Source: JAJDZL01 sp965202615 (GTDB lineage: Bacteria; Pseudomonadota; Gammaproteobacteria; Arenicellales; JAJDZL01). Taken from it: 64,000 bases of DNA. The notes under the pieces are model-generated. The model ran no database searches. It worked only from the letters and a program-made list of their open reading frames with translations, and was not told the DNA's origin. This document shows, piece after piece, positions 56,199 to 64,000 of the stretch. The DNA lies in the NCBI GenBank assembly GCA_965202615.1, contig OZ241837.1, positions 1,240,001 through 1,304,000 on the forward strand, written 5' to 3'. The translations under genes were made by a program, and so were the position numbers. The stretch's first letter is position 1. Every line of letters starts with the position of its first letter.

Positions 56199-58127
56199 TC
56201 AATCCGTTAATTTCCGAAATCCGCTTTGACATAGCAAATCCCAGGTTTCATCCAACTCGTCAAGTTTCGGTACAAACACCACATGAGCATCTCGTCCGCG
56301 AGTCAATAGTACCCGGTAGGCATTAGCACGCAACCTGTGCGGGTTGTGAACTATTTTGCTCTTTAGATATTTCCTTGACTTCTCAATCGACCAGTTTCCA
56401 TTTTGAAGAGAAAAATCGGTTCCCCATGCCAGCAACACTGCATCAAGTTCGAGTCCCTGAGCCTCATATTCGGTAATACAAATTTCAAGATGTCTGCAGG
56501 AAAGACGAGTTGGATCATTCTCGTCATCGTTATACCAGGGACCTATCTTTATATTTTTAGTTGCCAGATAACCATTGGGGACTCCGACCGATTCGAGGTC
56601 CTTGTCTCGACTAGATGCGATCAAACCAAATCTGGACTCTGGTGATTTCTCGTATCTTTCTCTAAGGTAATCTTTAGCTTGGTCCAGATCACGTGTGATC
56701 CGAAGGTCGTGTCCTTGGTTCAGCAATTCACCAGCCAAGCAACTTAATGAAACCGCGTCGGGCTGATTTGTGACCAGTCTAGACACGAATTCATGGAGAT
56801 GAGACGCAAAATGTGATCGAATGTTCTCATCGAGACTGAGATCTGAGTCAACCTGGTAACTCAATTGCTCGAACGCGTTCGCGGTTTCAGTTGGACCATG
56901 GACTTCCCACTCGTCGCGGTGTTTACTGTTTGCAATCGCGTCTGCCCACAGCTTAAGACCGCCTTCTTCTCCTACATTTATTTCTTGTCCGTGCCCTACA
57001 AGGCCAACAACGACGGACCAGTCGGGAATTCGATCTGAAAACTCAATGAAATGCTCGGGTTCACTTTTTGCTTCTGATGGGTCGATTTTGTGAACGTGGG
57101 CGACTTGGTTTTTGTCATGCGCTCGTTGCGCCTCGTCAAAAATTATTACATGTTGGTCCGGGGCAAGTCCGCTGTTTTTCTCGTGGTGTTTAACGTAATC
57201 CTTGATAGGTCGGACAAAAGCACTTCCGGTACCATGTTCTGTTTTTAGCACGTACTGCAATACTTCAACTAAAGGACCATTGCCTGAAAGAAAAATCGAC
57301 GATGGCCCATGATCGCTGCCAACGAGCTTATCAAGATCGGCTTCATGCACGATACGAAGTCCCACCAGCGTTTTTCCCGCGCCGGGCACACCCATCAACA
57401 GCACCAGCTTTCTTTTCTTTGATTCATACGCATCTGCAACAATCTCTCTAACCGCTCGTACCGCTCTGTCGGTATTGGCGACCGAGCGCCACAACTGCGG
57501 TGGTCGTTTCTTGTTGAACAACTCGCGTGCGGCTCTGACCAAAGACGGCAGGGGTTTGTAGGCCTCCACTTTCAGAAACTGGCGTGCATCAATCGGCTTC
57601 GACAATGCTCGGGTGCTCAGCCTTGCAACGAGTTCGTCTAACCGGTCTGGACTGCAGATCGTGACTCCGCGTTGCTCCGAAACCTGGTTCCGCGATTGTT
57701 CAGGCACCAGGATTGGCGTTACTTTTCGTTCGTGGCAGTCCCGGTGATAGCAGCGAAGGTCACGTGCATAAGCATGTGCCTGGTCAATGTCAGCATCGTT
57801 TGAGTGAGTCTTCCCCTTCAATTCAATGATCACGACACTGTCGTGCAGCAACAGCACCGCATCGGCTCGACGCGACTCCATCGGGAGTTCGTACTCCAGC
57901 ACTGCGGTAAATTGAGAAGAACCTATATCTAATTCGATGACTTCGCCGATTTCTCTTTGCAATGTTGGGACTGTTCGTTTCCAGGAATTAACTTCCGAAT
58001 GAGAAGAATCGGGATAACAGTTTCGCAGTTGTTGCAGTATGATGGATTTGGAGGTGCTTTCGAAATTCTCGAAAGTCGAATCCCAACCGCGATGAGCTTC
58101 GTCTATATTATGCGAACTGTGCGCCAA
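56199..58127 (-). CDS. Nuclease-helicase of the DUF2075 (Schlafen group 3-like) type
   Basis: This 642-residue protein appears to combine an N-terminal PD-(D/E)xK-like nuclease (RADAVLLLHDSVVIIELKGK, about 84-103, with D and E-x-K) and a DUF2075 P-loop NTPase: Walker A MGVPGAGKTLVGL (about 245-257), Walker B VIIFDEAQRAHDK, and later helicase-like ITEYEAQGLELD and VLLTRGRDAHVVF. Such stand-alone helicase-nucleases are frequent in defence islands. It lies directly upstream of dsbB on the same strand and is divergent from the racemase gene. Confidence 0.82.
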   Translation of the reverse strand: MAHSSHNIDEAHRGWDSTFENFESTSKSIILQQLRNCYPDSSHSEVNSWKRTVPTLQREIGEVIELDIGSSQFTAVLEYELPMESRRADAVLLLHDSVVIIELKGKTHSNDADIDQAHAYARDLRCYHRDCHERKVTPILVPEQSRNQVSEQRGVTICSPDRLDELVARLSTRALSKPIDARQFLKVEAYKPLPSLVRAARELFNKKRPPQLWRSVANTDRAVRAVREIVADAYESKKRKLVLLMGVPGAGKTLVGLRIVHEADLDKLVGSDHGPSSIFLSGNGPLVEVLQYVLKTEHGTGSAFVRPIKDYVKHHEKNSGLAPDQHVIIFDEAQRAHDKNQVAHVHKIDPSEAKSEPEHFIEFSDRIPDWSVVVGLVGHGQEINVGEEGGLKLWADAIANSKHRDEWEVHGPTETANAFEQLSYQVDSDLSLDENIRSHFASHLHEFVSRLVTNQPDAVSLSCLAGELLNQGHDLRITRDLDQAKDYLRERYEKSPESRFGLIASSRDKDLESVGVPNGYLATKNIKIGPWYNDDENDPTRLSCRHLEICITEYEAQGLELDAVLLAWGTDFSLQNGNWSIEKSRKYLKSKIVHNPHRLRANAYRVLLTRGRDAHVVFVPKLDELDETWDLLCQSGFRKLTD

Positions 58128-58187
58128 TGGCTGATTCTCTTACTTGATCCTGATACGTCGTCCTTAATGATACAGTCACAGATCTAA

Positions 58188-58940
58188 ATGAATATTCTCC
58201 TGATTAACCCGAATACCAGTGAGTTCGTTACGGAACGAGCCGTCGCTGCAGCACGACAGGCCGCTTCACCTGATACGACCGTTGACGGAGTAACAGGCAC
58301 TTTCGGTGTGCCAATTATCAACAGCGAGGCGGACCTTGCAATTGGCGCATATTCGGCTTTGGAACTGGCTGCCAAACACGCCAAAGGGTATGACGCAGTT
58401 GGTTTGGCGGTTTCTTTCGATTGTGGCCTTAGCGCAATACGCGAGATACTTGACATTCCTGTCGTTGGATTGGCCGAAGCGTCAATTCGTCAGGTCTTGC
58501 ATCTTGGAGATCGGTTTAGCCTGATTTCTTTTGGCGAACGCACTCAACCGCTTTATCAAGATCTCGTGCTGAGATATACCGACGCAAAGCACCTGGCTGG
58601 CGTCCACTGCATTCCTGGATTGCCGGCAAGCGACCTTAAGGACGCGATCAAGCTCGAAATGCGAGCAGGAGAAGCGATTTATGAAGCGATTGAACTCACT
58701 GATTGCGATTCGGTAATTTTGCTGGCGACCGCTTTCGCAGGTATGGCGAGCCGTCTTTCGGCGCAAAATCCGATTGTGGATTGTGTCACTGCAATGATTG
58801 AGGTTCTGGAAAGATGCGTTTCTGACCCTGAATACAGCAAGACCTATAAGAGCCCAACTTTTCCCGAACGAAAAAGAGTCCAAGGGGTATCGGCAGAACT
58901 TGAAAAATATTACAAGAATTTCCCCGATTTCTGCACATAA
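58188..58940 (+). CDS. Asp/Glu (hydantoin) racemase-family protein, atypical active site
   Basis: This 250-residue protein has the aspartate/glutamate racemase fold seen in hydantoin racemases (MNILLINPNTSEFVTERAV at the start). The two-cysteine mechanism seems lost: the first position reads VSFDCG (Ser76, with a displaced Cys79) and the second AFAGMAS (Phe183 where Cys is expected). It may use another mechanism or bind without racemising. It is divergent from the nuclease-helicase gene with about 60 bp between them. The substrate is unknown. Confidence 0.78.
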   Translation: MNILLINPNTSEFVTERAVAAARQAASPDTTVDGVTGTFGVPIINSEADLAIGAYSALELAAKHAKGYDAVGLAVSFDCGLSAIREILDIPVVGLAEASIRQVLHLGDRFSLISFGERTQPLYQDLVLRYTDAKHLAGVHCIPGLPASDLKDAIKLEMRAGEAIYEAIELTDCDSVILLATAFAGMASRLSAQNPIVDCVTAMIEVLERCVSDPEYSKTYKSPTFPERKRVQGVSAELEKYYKNFPDFCT

Positions 58941-59133
58941 TATTCTGGTTCGACTGGACGTGACTTTTTCGGGGCGGGCAGGACGCATACGCTGACTTCC
59001 ACTACCGTTCATTATTGCTATAATTTTGCGCCGTGTTGCCTGAATCAGAAACACGTCCTACACTTCGCTTTTTAATAAAATTGATATGAAGCACCGGGAC
59101 TTTTTTGATTGAACCATATGTTGAGGGACAGAG

Positions 59134-59730
59134 ATGGCTGACGAACAAGTAGATAAGACGCGCAGACGGTTCCTGACTGGCGTAACTACTGGAGTGGGTG
59201 CGGCCGGTGCAGCAGTAGCCATGGTACCTTTCGTGGCCAGTATGACACCCAGTGCCAAGGCCCGAGCGGCTGGCGCTCCGGTTCAGGTTGACATTGGCGA
59301 CCTGGAACCGGGAAAACTGATGAAGTTCGAGTGGCGCGGCAAACCTGTCTGGATCGTCCGACGTACACCTGAAATGCTCGACTCGCTTTCCGCAGTTGCC
59401 GACGAGTTGGCGGATCCGAACTCGGAAAGAGAACAACAGCCGACGTACGCACAGAACGAAGCACGTTCCATCAATCCAGAAGTACTGGTATTGATCGGGC
59501 TGTGTACTCACCTTGGATGTTCACCGCTGGAACGACTCACACCCGGTGAGTTGGACGCTGAGTGGCAAGGCGGCTTTTTCTGTCCGTGTCACGGTTCGAA
59601 ATTTGATCTTGCTGGACGAGTTTATAAAAATGTCCCGGCACCCACCAATCTCGAAGTTCCGCCTCACCGATTCTTGTCTGAAACCGAGGTCGAAATTGGC
59701 GTCGATACCGAAGCGGAAGATTTAGCGTAA
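59134..59730 (+). CDS. petA: Ubiquinol-cytochrome c reductase, Rieske iron-sulfur subunit
   Basis: This 198-residue subunit of the cytochrome bc1 complex carries electrons from ubiquinol to cytochrome c1. It has a twin-arginine membrane anchor (T-R-R-R-F-L-T-G, then a hydrophobic helix) and the Rieske cluster motifs CTHLGC and CPCHGS. It is first in petABC; its stop overlaps the petB start (TAATG). Confidence 0.96.
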   Translation: MADEQVDKTRRRFLTGVTTGVGAAGAAVAMVPFVASMTPSAKARAAGAPVQVDIGDLEPGKLMKFEWRGKPVWIVRRTPEMLDSLSAVADELADPNSEREQQPTYAQNEARSINPEVLVLIGLCTHLGCSPLERLTPGELDAEWQGGFFCPCHGSKFDLAGRVYKNVPAPTNLEVPPHRFLSETEVEIGVDTEAEDLA

Positions 59731-60983
59731 TGAACAAGATTCTGAAATGGGTCGACGACCGCTACCCGCTGATATCGTTCTGGGAAGAGCATCTGGCGAA
59801 ATACTACGCGCCAAAGAACTTTAATTTCTGGTACTTTTTTGGCTCTCTTGCTTTAGTCGTACTGGTCATGCAGATCGTAACCGGAATTTTCCTGACGATG
59901 CATTACAAGCCCGATACGGAACTTGCGTTCGACTCGGTAGAGCACATCATGCGGGATGTGTCTTGGGGCTGGCTGATGCGCTACCTGCACTCAACCGGTG
60001 CATCAATGTTCTTCGTCGTTGTCTACTTGCACATGTTCCGAGCAATGCTGTATGGCTCTTATCGCGAACCGCGTGAATTGCTTTGGATTATCGGCATGGT
60101 GATTTATCTGACGTTGATGGCCGAGGCATTCTTTGGTTATCTGCTGCCTTGGGGAAATATGTCTTACTGGGGTGCGCAGGTCATTATTTCGCTGTTTGGA
60201 GCGATCCCGGTAATCGGTGAAGGACTGTCCGAATGGATTCGCGGCGACTTTGTCGTATCCGATGCGACGTTAACGCGATTTTTCGCGTTTCACGTCATCC
60301 TGGTTCCATTAATGCTTGTTGGCCTGGTGTACTTGCACCTTATAGCGTTGCACAAGACCGGATCGAACAACCCCGATGGAATCGAAATCAAGAAGAACAA
60401 GGATGAGGCCGGCATACCGAAAGACGGAATTCCTTTCCATCCTTACTACTCAGTGAAGGACCTGTTCGGCATTGGCGTGTTTCTTTTCATATTTTTTGCG
60501 ATTACGTTTATGGTCCCGGATTTGTGGGGATGGTTTCTTGAGAGAGCGAACTTTGAACCGGCCAATGCGCTTCAGACACCGCCAGATATTATTCCGCTTT
60601 GGTACCTGACCCCTTACTATTCGATTTTGCGGGCGGTAACCTACCCCTTGTTCGGGGTTGACGCGAAGCTCTGGGGTGTGATCTCTATGGGGTTTGCAAT
60701 TTTTCTGCTGTTTTTGCTTCCATGGCTTGACCGTTCGCCGGTGAAGTCCATTCGCTACCGGGGATGGATGTTCAAGTCTGCTCTGGCAGTGTTTTCAGTC
60801 TCTTTTGTGTTGCTGGGTTACCTGGGAACAAAAAATCCCCAGGCAATTGACCTGATTTTCTTTACCAATGTCCGCTGGGCGCAGATTTGCTACTTCCTGT
60901 ACTTTGCTTTCTTTTTGCTGATGCCGATTTATTCGAGGCTTGACCCGGTTAAGCCTGTCCCTGAACGGGTGACGATGAAATGA
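59730..60983 (+). CDS. petB: Ubiquinol-cytochrome c reductase, cytochrome b
   Basis: This 417-residue integral membrane protein holds the two b hemes and quinol sites. It has multiple helices, heme-ligating histidines in the second and fourth helices (YLHSTGASMFFVVVYLHMFR and FAFHVILVPLMLVGLVYLHL), and the PDIIPLWY motif related to the PEWY quinol-oxidation motif. It overlaps petA by 1 bp and petC by 4 bp (ATGA). Confidence 0.97.
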   Translation: MNKILKWVDDRYPLISFWEEHLAKYYAPKNFNFWYFFGSLALVVLVMQIVTGIFLTMHYKPDTELAFDSVEHIMRDVSWGWLMRYLHSTGASMFFVVVYLHMFRAMLYGSYREPRELLWIIGMVIYLTLMAEAFFGYLLPWGNMSYWGAQVIISLFGAIPVIGEGLSEWIRGDFVVSDATLTRFFAFHVILVPLMLVGLVYLHLIALHKTGSNNPDGIEIKKNKDEAGIPKDGIPFHPYYSVKDLFGIGVFLFIFFAITFMVPDLWGWFLERANFEPANALQTPPDIIPLWYLTPYYSILRAVTYPLFGVDAKLWGVISMGFAIFLLFLLPWLDRSPVKSIRYRGWMFKSALAVFSVSFVLLGYLGTKNPQAIDLIFFTNVRWAQICYFLYFAFFLLMPIYSRLDPVKPVPERVTMK

Positions 60984-61639
60984 GCATTCGAATTGTCATC
61001 GCGATTGTATTGATGGTTTTTGCTGGAAACAGTTTTGCAGCAGGTGGGGGCAATGAAAATCTGGACTCTGTTCATGTCAATTTGAAAAACACCGAGTCGC
61101 TGCAAAAAGGTGCCAGCACGTTCGCAAACTATTGTCTTTCCTGTCATGGCATCAAGTACATGCGTTACAACCGTATGGCTGAGGACCTTGGAATTAATGA
61201 CGAGGTATTGCGAGACAATTTTCTGCAGCCCTCTCAAAAGCCGAGTGATTCGATGGCAGTCACCATGTCCGAAGATGATGCTAAAAGGTGGTTTGGTACG
61301 GCACCTCCGGATTTAAGTCTTGTCGCACGTTCGCGAAGCCCGGAGTGGATCTATACCTTTTTGAGAAGTTATCGAGTTGATGAAAATTCGGTTCACGGGT
61401 GGAATAACGATTTGTTCCCGGATGTGGCGATGCCACATGTGCTTTATGACGTACAGCAAAGCACAACTCGCGAGGAGTACGACAAAAAAGTTCGGGACCT
61501 AACCAATTTTCTTGTCTATGTAGCCGAACCGGCTAAACTTGTCCGATATAACATTGGAATCTGGGTTCTGATATTCACAGCAGTGTTTACCGCTTGTGCC
61601 TACCTGCTGAAGAAAGAATATTGGAAAGATATACACTAG
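60980..61639 (+). CDS. petC: Ubiquinol-cytochrome c reductase, cytochrome c1
   Basis: This 219-residue protein has a signal peptide (ending N-S-F-A near 20), one heme c site CLSCH with a following KYMRYNR, and a C-terminal membrane anchor (GIWVLIFTAVFTACAYLL). It accepts electrons from the Rieske protein and passes them to soluble cytochrome c. It is last in the pet operon. Confidence 0.96.
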   Translation: MSIRIVIAIVLMVFAGNSFAAGGGNENLDSVHVNLKNTESLQKGASTFANYCLSCHGIKYMRYNRMAEDLGINDEVLRDNFLQPSQKPSDSMAVTMSEDDAKRWFGTAPPDLSLVARSRSPEWIYTFLRSYRVDENSVHGWNNDLFPDVAMPHVLYDVQQSTTREEYDKKVRDLTNFLVYVAEPAKLVRYNIGIWVLIFTAVFTACAYLLKKEYWKDIH

Positions 61640-61717
61640 CGCTTGAAAAATTACATCGAGTCCCCAAATTCTGAATCTATACGAATTAGAAACCCGTTTC
61701 GATGAGGGTTCCAGAAA

Positions 61718-62350
61718 ATGAATGATTCGTTTCAGAATCGCCGGGCCGGTATGACGCTCTATTCAACGGTTTCCTGCATAGAAGGTCATGCCTGTCGCTT
61801 GGTGCTTCACGAAAAAGAAGTTGAGTGCGATGTGGAATATGTCGATCTTTCTCGAAATCCAAACTGGATTACGGAAAACAACCCCTACGGGGAAAGTCCA
61901 ACCCTGATCGATCGCGAGTTGGTACTTTACGGTTCTCACATCATCGCGGAGTACCTGGACGACCGGCTTCCTCACCCGCCTTTGATGCCACCCGACCCGG
62001 TCAATCGGGGCAGGGTACGCATGATGATTTACCGTGCTCAGCGGGACTGGTTGGGAAGGCTGCGGCAGCATGATGAAAAAAAGCAAAAACCACCGAAGCA
62101 GCTGCGCGATACGGTTCTTCGTGACCTGTGTGTGATGGCCCAGTTTTTCAGTACACAGCAGTTTTGGCTCGAAGACGAGTTTACGCTGGTTGATTGTTTT
62201 ATCGCGCCGTTGCTTTGGCGTTTGCCGCATTATGGAATCGAGTTGCCGCCTCAAGCCAGAGTCATCAATACTTACGCCCACCGTTTGTTCCAACGAGGGT
62301 CCTTCTCAAAGAGTCTAAGTCCTTTCGAACGGGATTTACAGCCAAATTAG
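61718..62350 (+). CDS. sspA: Stringent starvation protein A
   Basis: This 210-residue protein has a glutathione S-transferase fold: an N-terminal thioredoxin-like domain (MTLYSTVSCIEGHACRLVL; NPYGESPTLIDRELVLYGS) and a helical C-terminal domain. SspA binds RNA polymerase and alters transcription during starvation. It lies 78 bp after petC and 7 bp before sspB, the standard gammaproteobacterial order. Confidence 0.92.
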   Translation: MNDSFQNRRAGMTLYSTVSCIEGHACRLVLHEKEVECDVEYVDLSRNPNWITENNPYGESPTLIDRELVLYGSHIIAEYLDDRLPHPPLMPPDPVNRGRVRMMIYRAQRDWLGRLRQHDEKKQKPPKQLRDTVLRDLCVMAQFFSTQQFWLEDEFTLVDCFIAPLLWRLPHYGIELPPQARVINTYAHRLFQRGSFSKSLSPFERDLQPN

Positions 62351-62357
62351 AACTGGT

Positions 62358-62777
62358 GTGGTGTCAAAAATTCCATATTTGATTGATGCCATTCGGCAGT
62401 GGGCGATGGATTCGAATTTTACACCGCAGCTGCTGATCAATGCGGATCATCCCGGTGTTGCAATACCATTCGATCGCATCCAGATCAAAGATAGCGAACT
62501 GGTGCTGAATGTTCATGAGCAGGCGGTCGATGGTTTTCATTATCAGGACGATGAAATCCTGTTTAAGACTCGATTTTCAGGTCAGCCATTTGAAGTCGCG
62601 ATACCCTTTGATGCGGTGATTGCAGTGTTTACCCGGGAAACGCATGAAGGGCTGCATTTGCGGTCAATTTCGCGCGCGGAACAGAGCGCCGAAGTCGACG
62701 AAAACGCAACCGAAGCGCCATCCGATGAATCATCTCCCTCCTCACTCGGAAAGCCGCATTTGACGGTTGTGAAGTAG
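62358..62777 (+). CDS. sspB: ClpXP protease specificity factor SspB
   Basis: This 139-residue protein delivers ssrA-tagged proteins to ClpXP. It has the family region WAMDSNFTPQLLINADHPGV, then VALPF-like segments (FEVAIPFDAVIAVFTRE), and a C-terminal acidic/low-complexity linker ending in LGKPHLTVVK, the ClpX-binding tail. The start is one of two consecutive GTG codons. Confidence 0.93.
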   Translation: MVSKIPYLIDAIRQWAMDSNFTPQLLINADHPGVAIPFDRIQIKDSELVLNVHEQAVDGFHYQDDEILFKTRFSGQPFEVAIPFDAVIAVFTRETHEGLHLRSISRAEQSAEVDENATEAPSDESSPSSLGKPHLTVVK

Positions 62778-62805
62778 GTTGATTTGTCACATTCCAGCAC
62801 TTCGC

Positions 62806-62811
62806 AAGGAG
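62806..62811 (+). promoter_or_regulatory. Ribosome-binding site deciding the hslV start
   Basis: AAGGAG lies 5 bp before the TTG at 62817. The alternative upstream TTG at 62784 has no such site, so 62817 is the likely start. Confidence 0.65.
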
Positions 62812-62816
62812 ACTCT

Positions 62817-63353
62817 TTGATCATTCGCAGTACAACGATTCTGTCGGTTCGCAGGGGTGACAGCGTAGTTCTGGGAGGAGACGGTCAGGTATCGCTCGGA
62901 GACACCGTGATCAAGTCAAACGCGAGCAAAGTTCGCAGGCTGTACAACGACCAGGTGCTCGCAGGATTTGCAGGAAGCGCGGCGGATGGATTCACGCTGT
63001 TCGGGCGATTTGAAGGCAAGTTGCAGGAACGTTCCGGCAACCTGATGCGCGCTGCAATTGAGTTGGCAAAGGACTGGCGAACTGATCGATATTTGAGACG
63101 CCTGGAGGCCTTGCTTGTTGTTTGTGACCGCGACTTTTCTTTGATAATTTCCGGCAACGGAGATGTCATCGAGCCGGAGGGCGGTCTGATGGCAATTGGT
63201 TCGGGTGGAAACTACGCCAAAGCGGCAGCCCAGGCACTATTGGAATCTACTGATCTCAGCGCAAGAGAAATAGTCGAAAAGAGTCTTGAAATTGCCGGAA
63301 AAATTTGCGTTTACACTAATCAGCATCTTACTATTGAGGAATTGGGGGAATAG
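62817..63353 (+). CDS. hslV: ATP-dependent protease subunit HslV
   Basis: HslV is the threonine peptidase of the HslVU (ClpQY) protease. The protein of about 178 residues reads from TTG as a short propeptide followed by TTILSVRRGDSVVLGGDGQ, with the catalytic Thr at the head of that segment, and KVRRLYNDQVLAGFAGSAAD. It precedes hslU by 6 bp. The short propeptide would need removal to expose the Thr; most relatives expose it after Met removal. Confidence 0.93.
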   Translation: MIIRSTTILSVRRGDSVVLGGDGQVSLGDTVIKSNASKVRRLYNDQVLAGFAGSAADGFTLFGRFEGKLQERSGNLMRAAIELAKDWRTDRYLRRLEALLVVCDRDFSLIISGNGDVIEPEGGLMAIGSGGNYAKAAAQALLESTDLSAREIVEKSLEIAGKICVYTNQHLTIEELGE

Positions 63354-63359
63354 AACACT

Positions 63360-64000
63360 GTGTCGGCAATGACACCCAGAGAAATCGTCCAGGAGCTGGA
63401 CAAACATATCATCGGCCAGGTGGATGCGAAACGAGCCGTCGCCAATGCGCTGCGCAATCGATGGCGTCGCATGAATGTTCCGGATGATGAATTGCGGGCT
63501 GAAATCACACCCAAGAACATCCTGATGATCGGTCCTACTGGTGTCGGTAAAACCGAAATCGCGAGGCGCCTGGCGAAACTGGCGAATTCACCGTTCATCA
63601 AGGTTGAAGCTTCGAAATTTACGGAAGTCGGTTATGTCGGTCGCGAAGTCGACTCGATTATTCGGGATTTGCTCGACATGGCAATCAAGCTGGTGCGTGA
63701 AGATCAGATGGAAAAGGTACGGGTCAAGGCCGAAGCGGCAGCCGAGGAGCGAGTGTTGGACGCGCTGATTCCACCACCAAGGTCCAGTTCGGATGATGCT
63801 GTTCAACTCGCCGAGGACAAGACAGACGGTCCGGCACGAAAAAAATTTCGTCGAATGCTAAGGGAAGGCGTATTGGACAAGCAGGAAATCGACATTGACG
63901 TCAGCACCTCGATTGGCGTTGAAATTTTCGGCCCTCCCGGACTTGAAGAGATGACCAATCAGCTGCAGAGCATGATGCAGAGCATGGGTTCACAAAAGAG
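63360..64000 (+). CDS. hslU: ATPase subunit HslU, 5' part (runs off the window)
   Basis: This is the unfoldase of the HslVU protease. The GTG start gives M-S-A-M-T-P-R-E, matching the usual HslU N terminus, after a GGGGGA site. Visible motifs are ELDKHIIGQVDAKRAVANAL and Walker A IGPTGVGKTE, then SKFTEVGYVGREVD and the start of the intermediate domain. About 213 codons are present and the gene is open at the window edge. Confidence 0.95.
   Translation, partial: MSAMTPREIVQELDKHIIGQVDAKRAVANALRNRWRRMNVPDDELRAEITPKNILMIGPTGVGKTEIARRLAKLANSPFIKVEASKFTEVGYVGREVDSIIRDLLDMAIKLVREDQMEKVRVKAEAAAEERVLDALIPPPRSSSDDAVQLAEDKTDGPARKKFRRMLREGVLDKQEIDIDVSTSIGVEIFGPPGLEEMTNQLQSMMQSMGSQK

Noticed and set aside
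1..64000. CRISPR arrays, tRNA and rRNA genes
   Set aside because: No regularly spaced repeat series or recognisable tRNA/rRNA sequence was found by reading, though a tRNA scan was not run.

Overview
The window reads as a chromosomal segment of a gammaproteobacterium, inferred from gene content and order only. The right end has petABC-sspA-sspB-hslV-hslU, and the middle has rph-rdgB-gpmA and a moxR/bat operon, arrangements usual in Gammaproteobacteria. Coding density is high and GC looks moderate. No rRNA, tRNA or CRISPR array was seen. The abundance of methylated-amine catabolism genes, restriction genes, decaying duplicates and IS copies suggests a marine or host-associated lifestyle, but that is inference.

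Layout. 1-6.75 kb: a McrBC-type modification-dependent restriction locus with two McrB paralogues and one McrC. The first mcrB is split by a 2393-bp IS66-family element that carries a DNA adenine methyltransferase gene in front of its transposase. 6.9-15.1 kb: block A, a peptide/opine-type ABC transporter operon containing an MttB-family methyltransferase gene, followed by convergent genes for a carboxymuconolactone-decarboxylase-like protein and an M29/NicX-like metalloenzyme. 15.5-30 kb: a second MttB homologue, a dimethylglycine/sarcosine dehydrogenase-like flavoprotein, two Fe(II)-dependent dioxygenases, a TPR protein, an AruI-like ThDP enzyme flanked by two pseudogenes (hisC-like and metX-like), and an Lrp regulator divergent from a Rieske oxygenase-glyoxalase pair. 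30-37.7 kb: block B, a diverged duplicate of block A in which the mttB, ATPase and M29 genes are broken. 37.7-42 kb: a remnant of a different mcrC, the second copy of the same IS, and an orphan AAA ATPase.

42-53.3 kb: a flavin amine oxidase, gpmA-rdgB-rph, a dienelactone hydrolase and the moxR-DUF58-DUF4381-batA-batB/C-batD operon. 53.7-58.1 kb: a two-gene AAA ATPase/RloB module resembling AbiL, then dsbB immediately downstream of a nuclease-helicase (DUF2075 type) gene. 58.2-64 kb: an Asp/Glu racemase homologue, the cytochrome bc1 operon, sspAB and hslVU (hslU runs off the window).

Two themes stand out. One is uptake and demethylation of quaternary or tertiary amines: a transporter, non-pyrrolysine MttB proteins, a DMGDH-like flavoprotein, a Rieske oxygenase and an amine oxidase, with the whole transporter block duplicated and one copy decaying. 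The other is genome defence against modified DNA or phage, invaded twice by an IS that brings its own DNA adenine methyltransferase.
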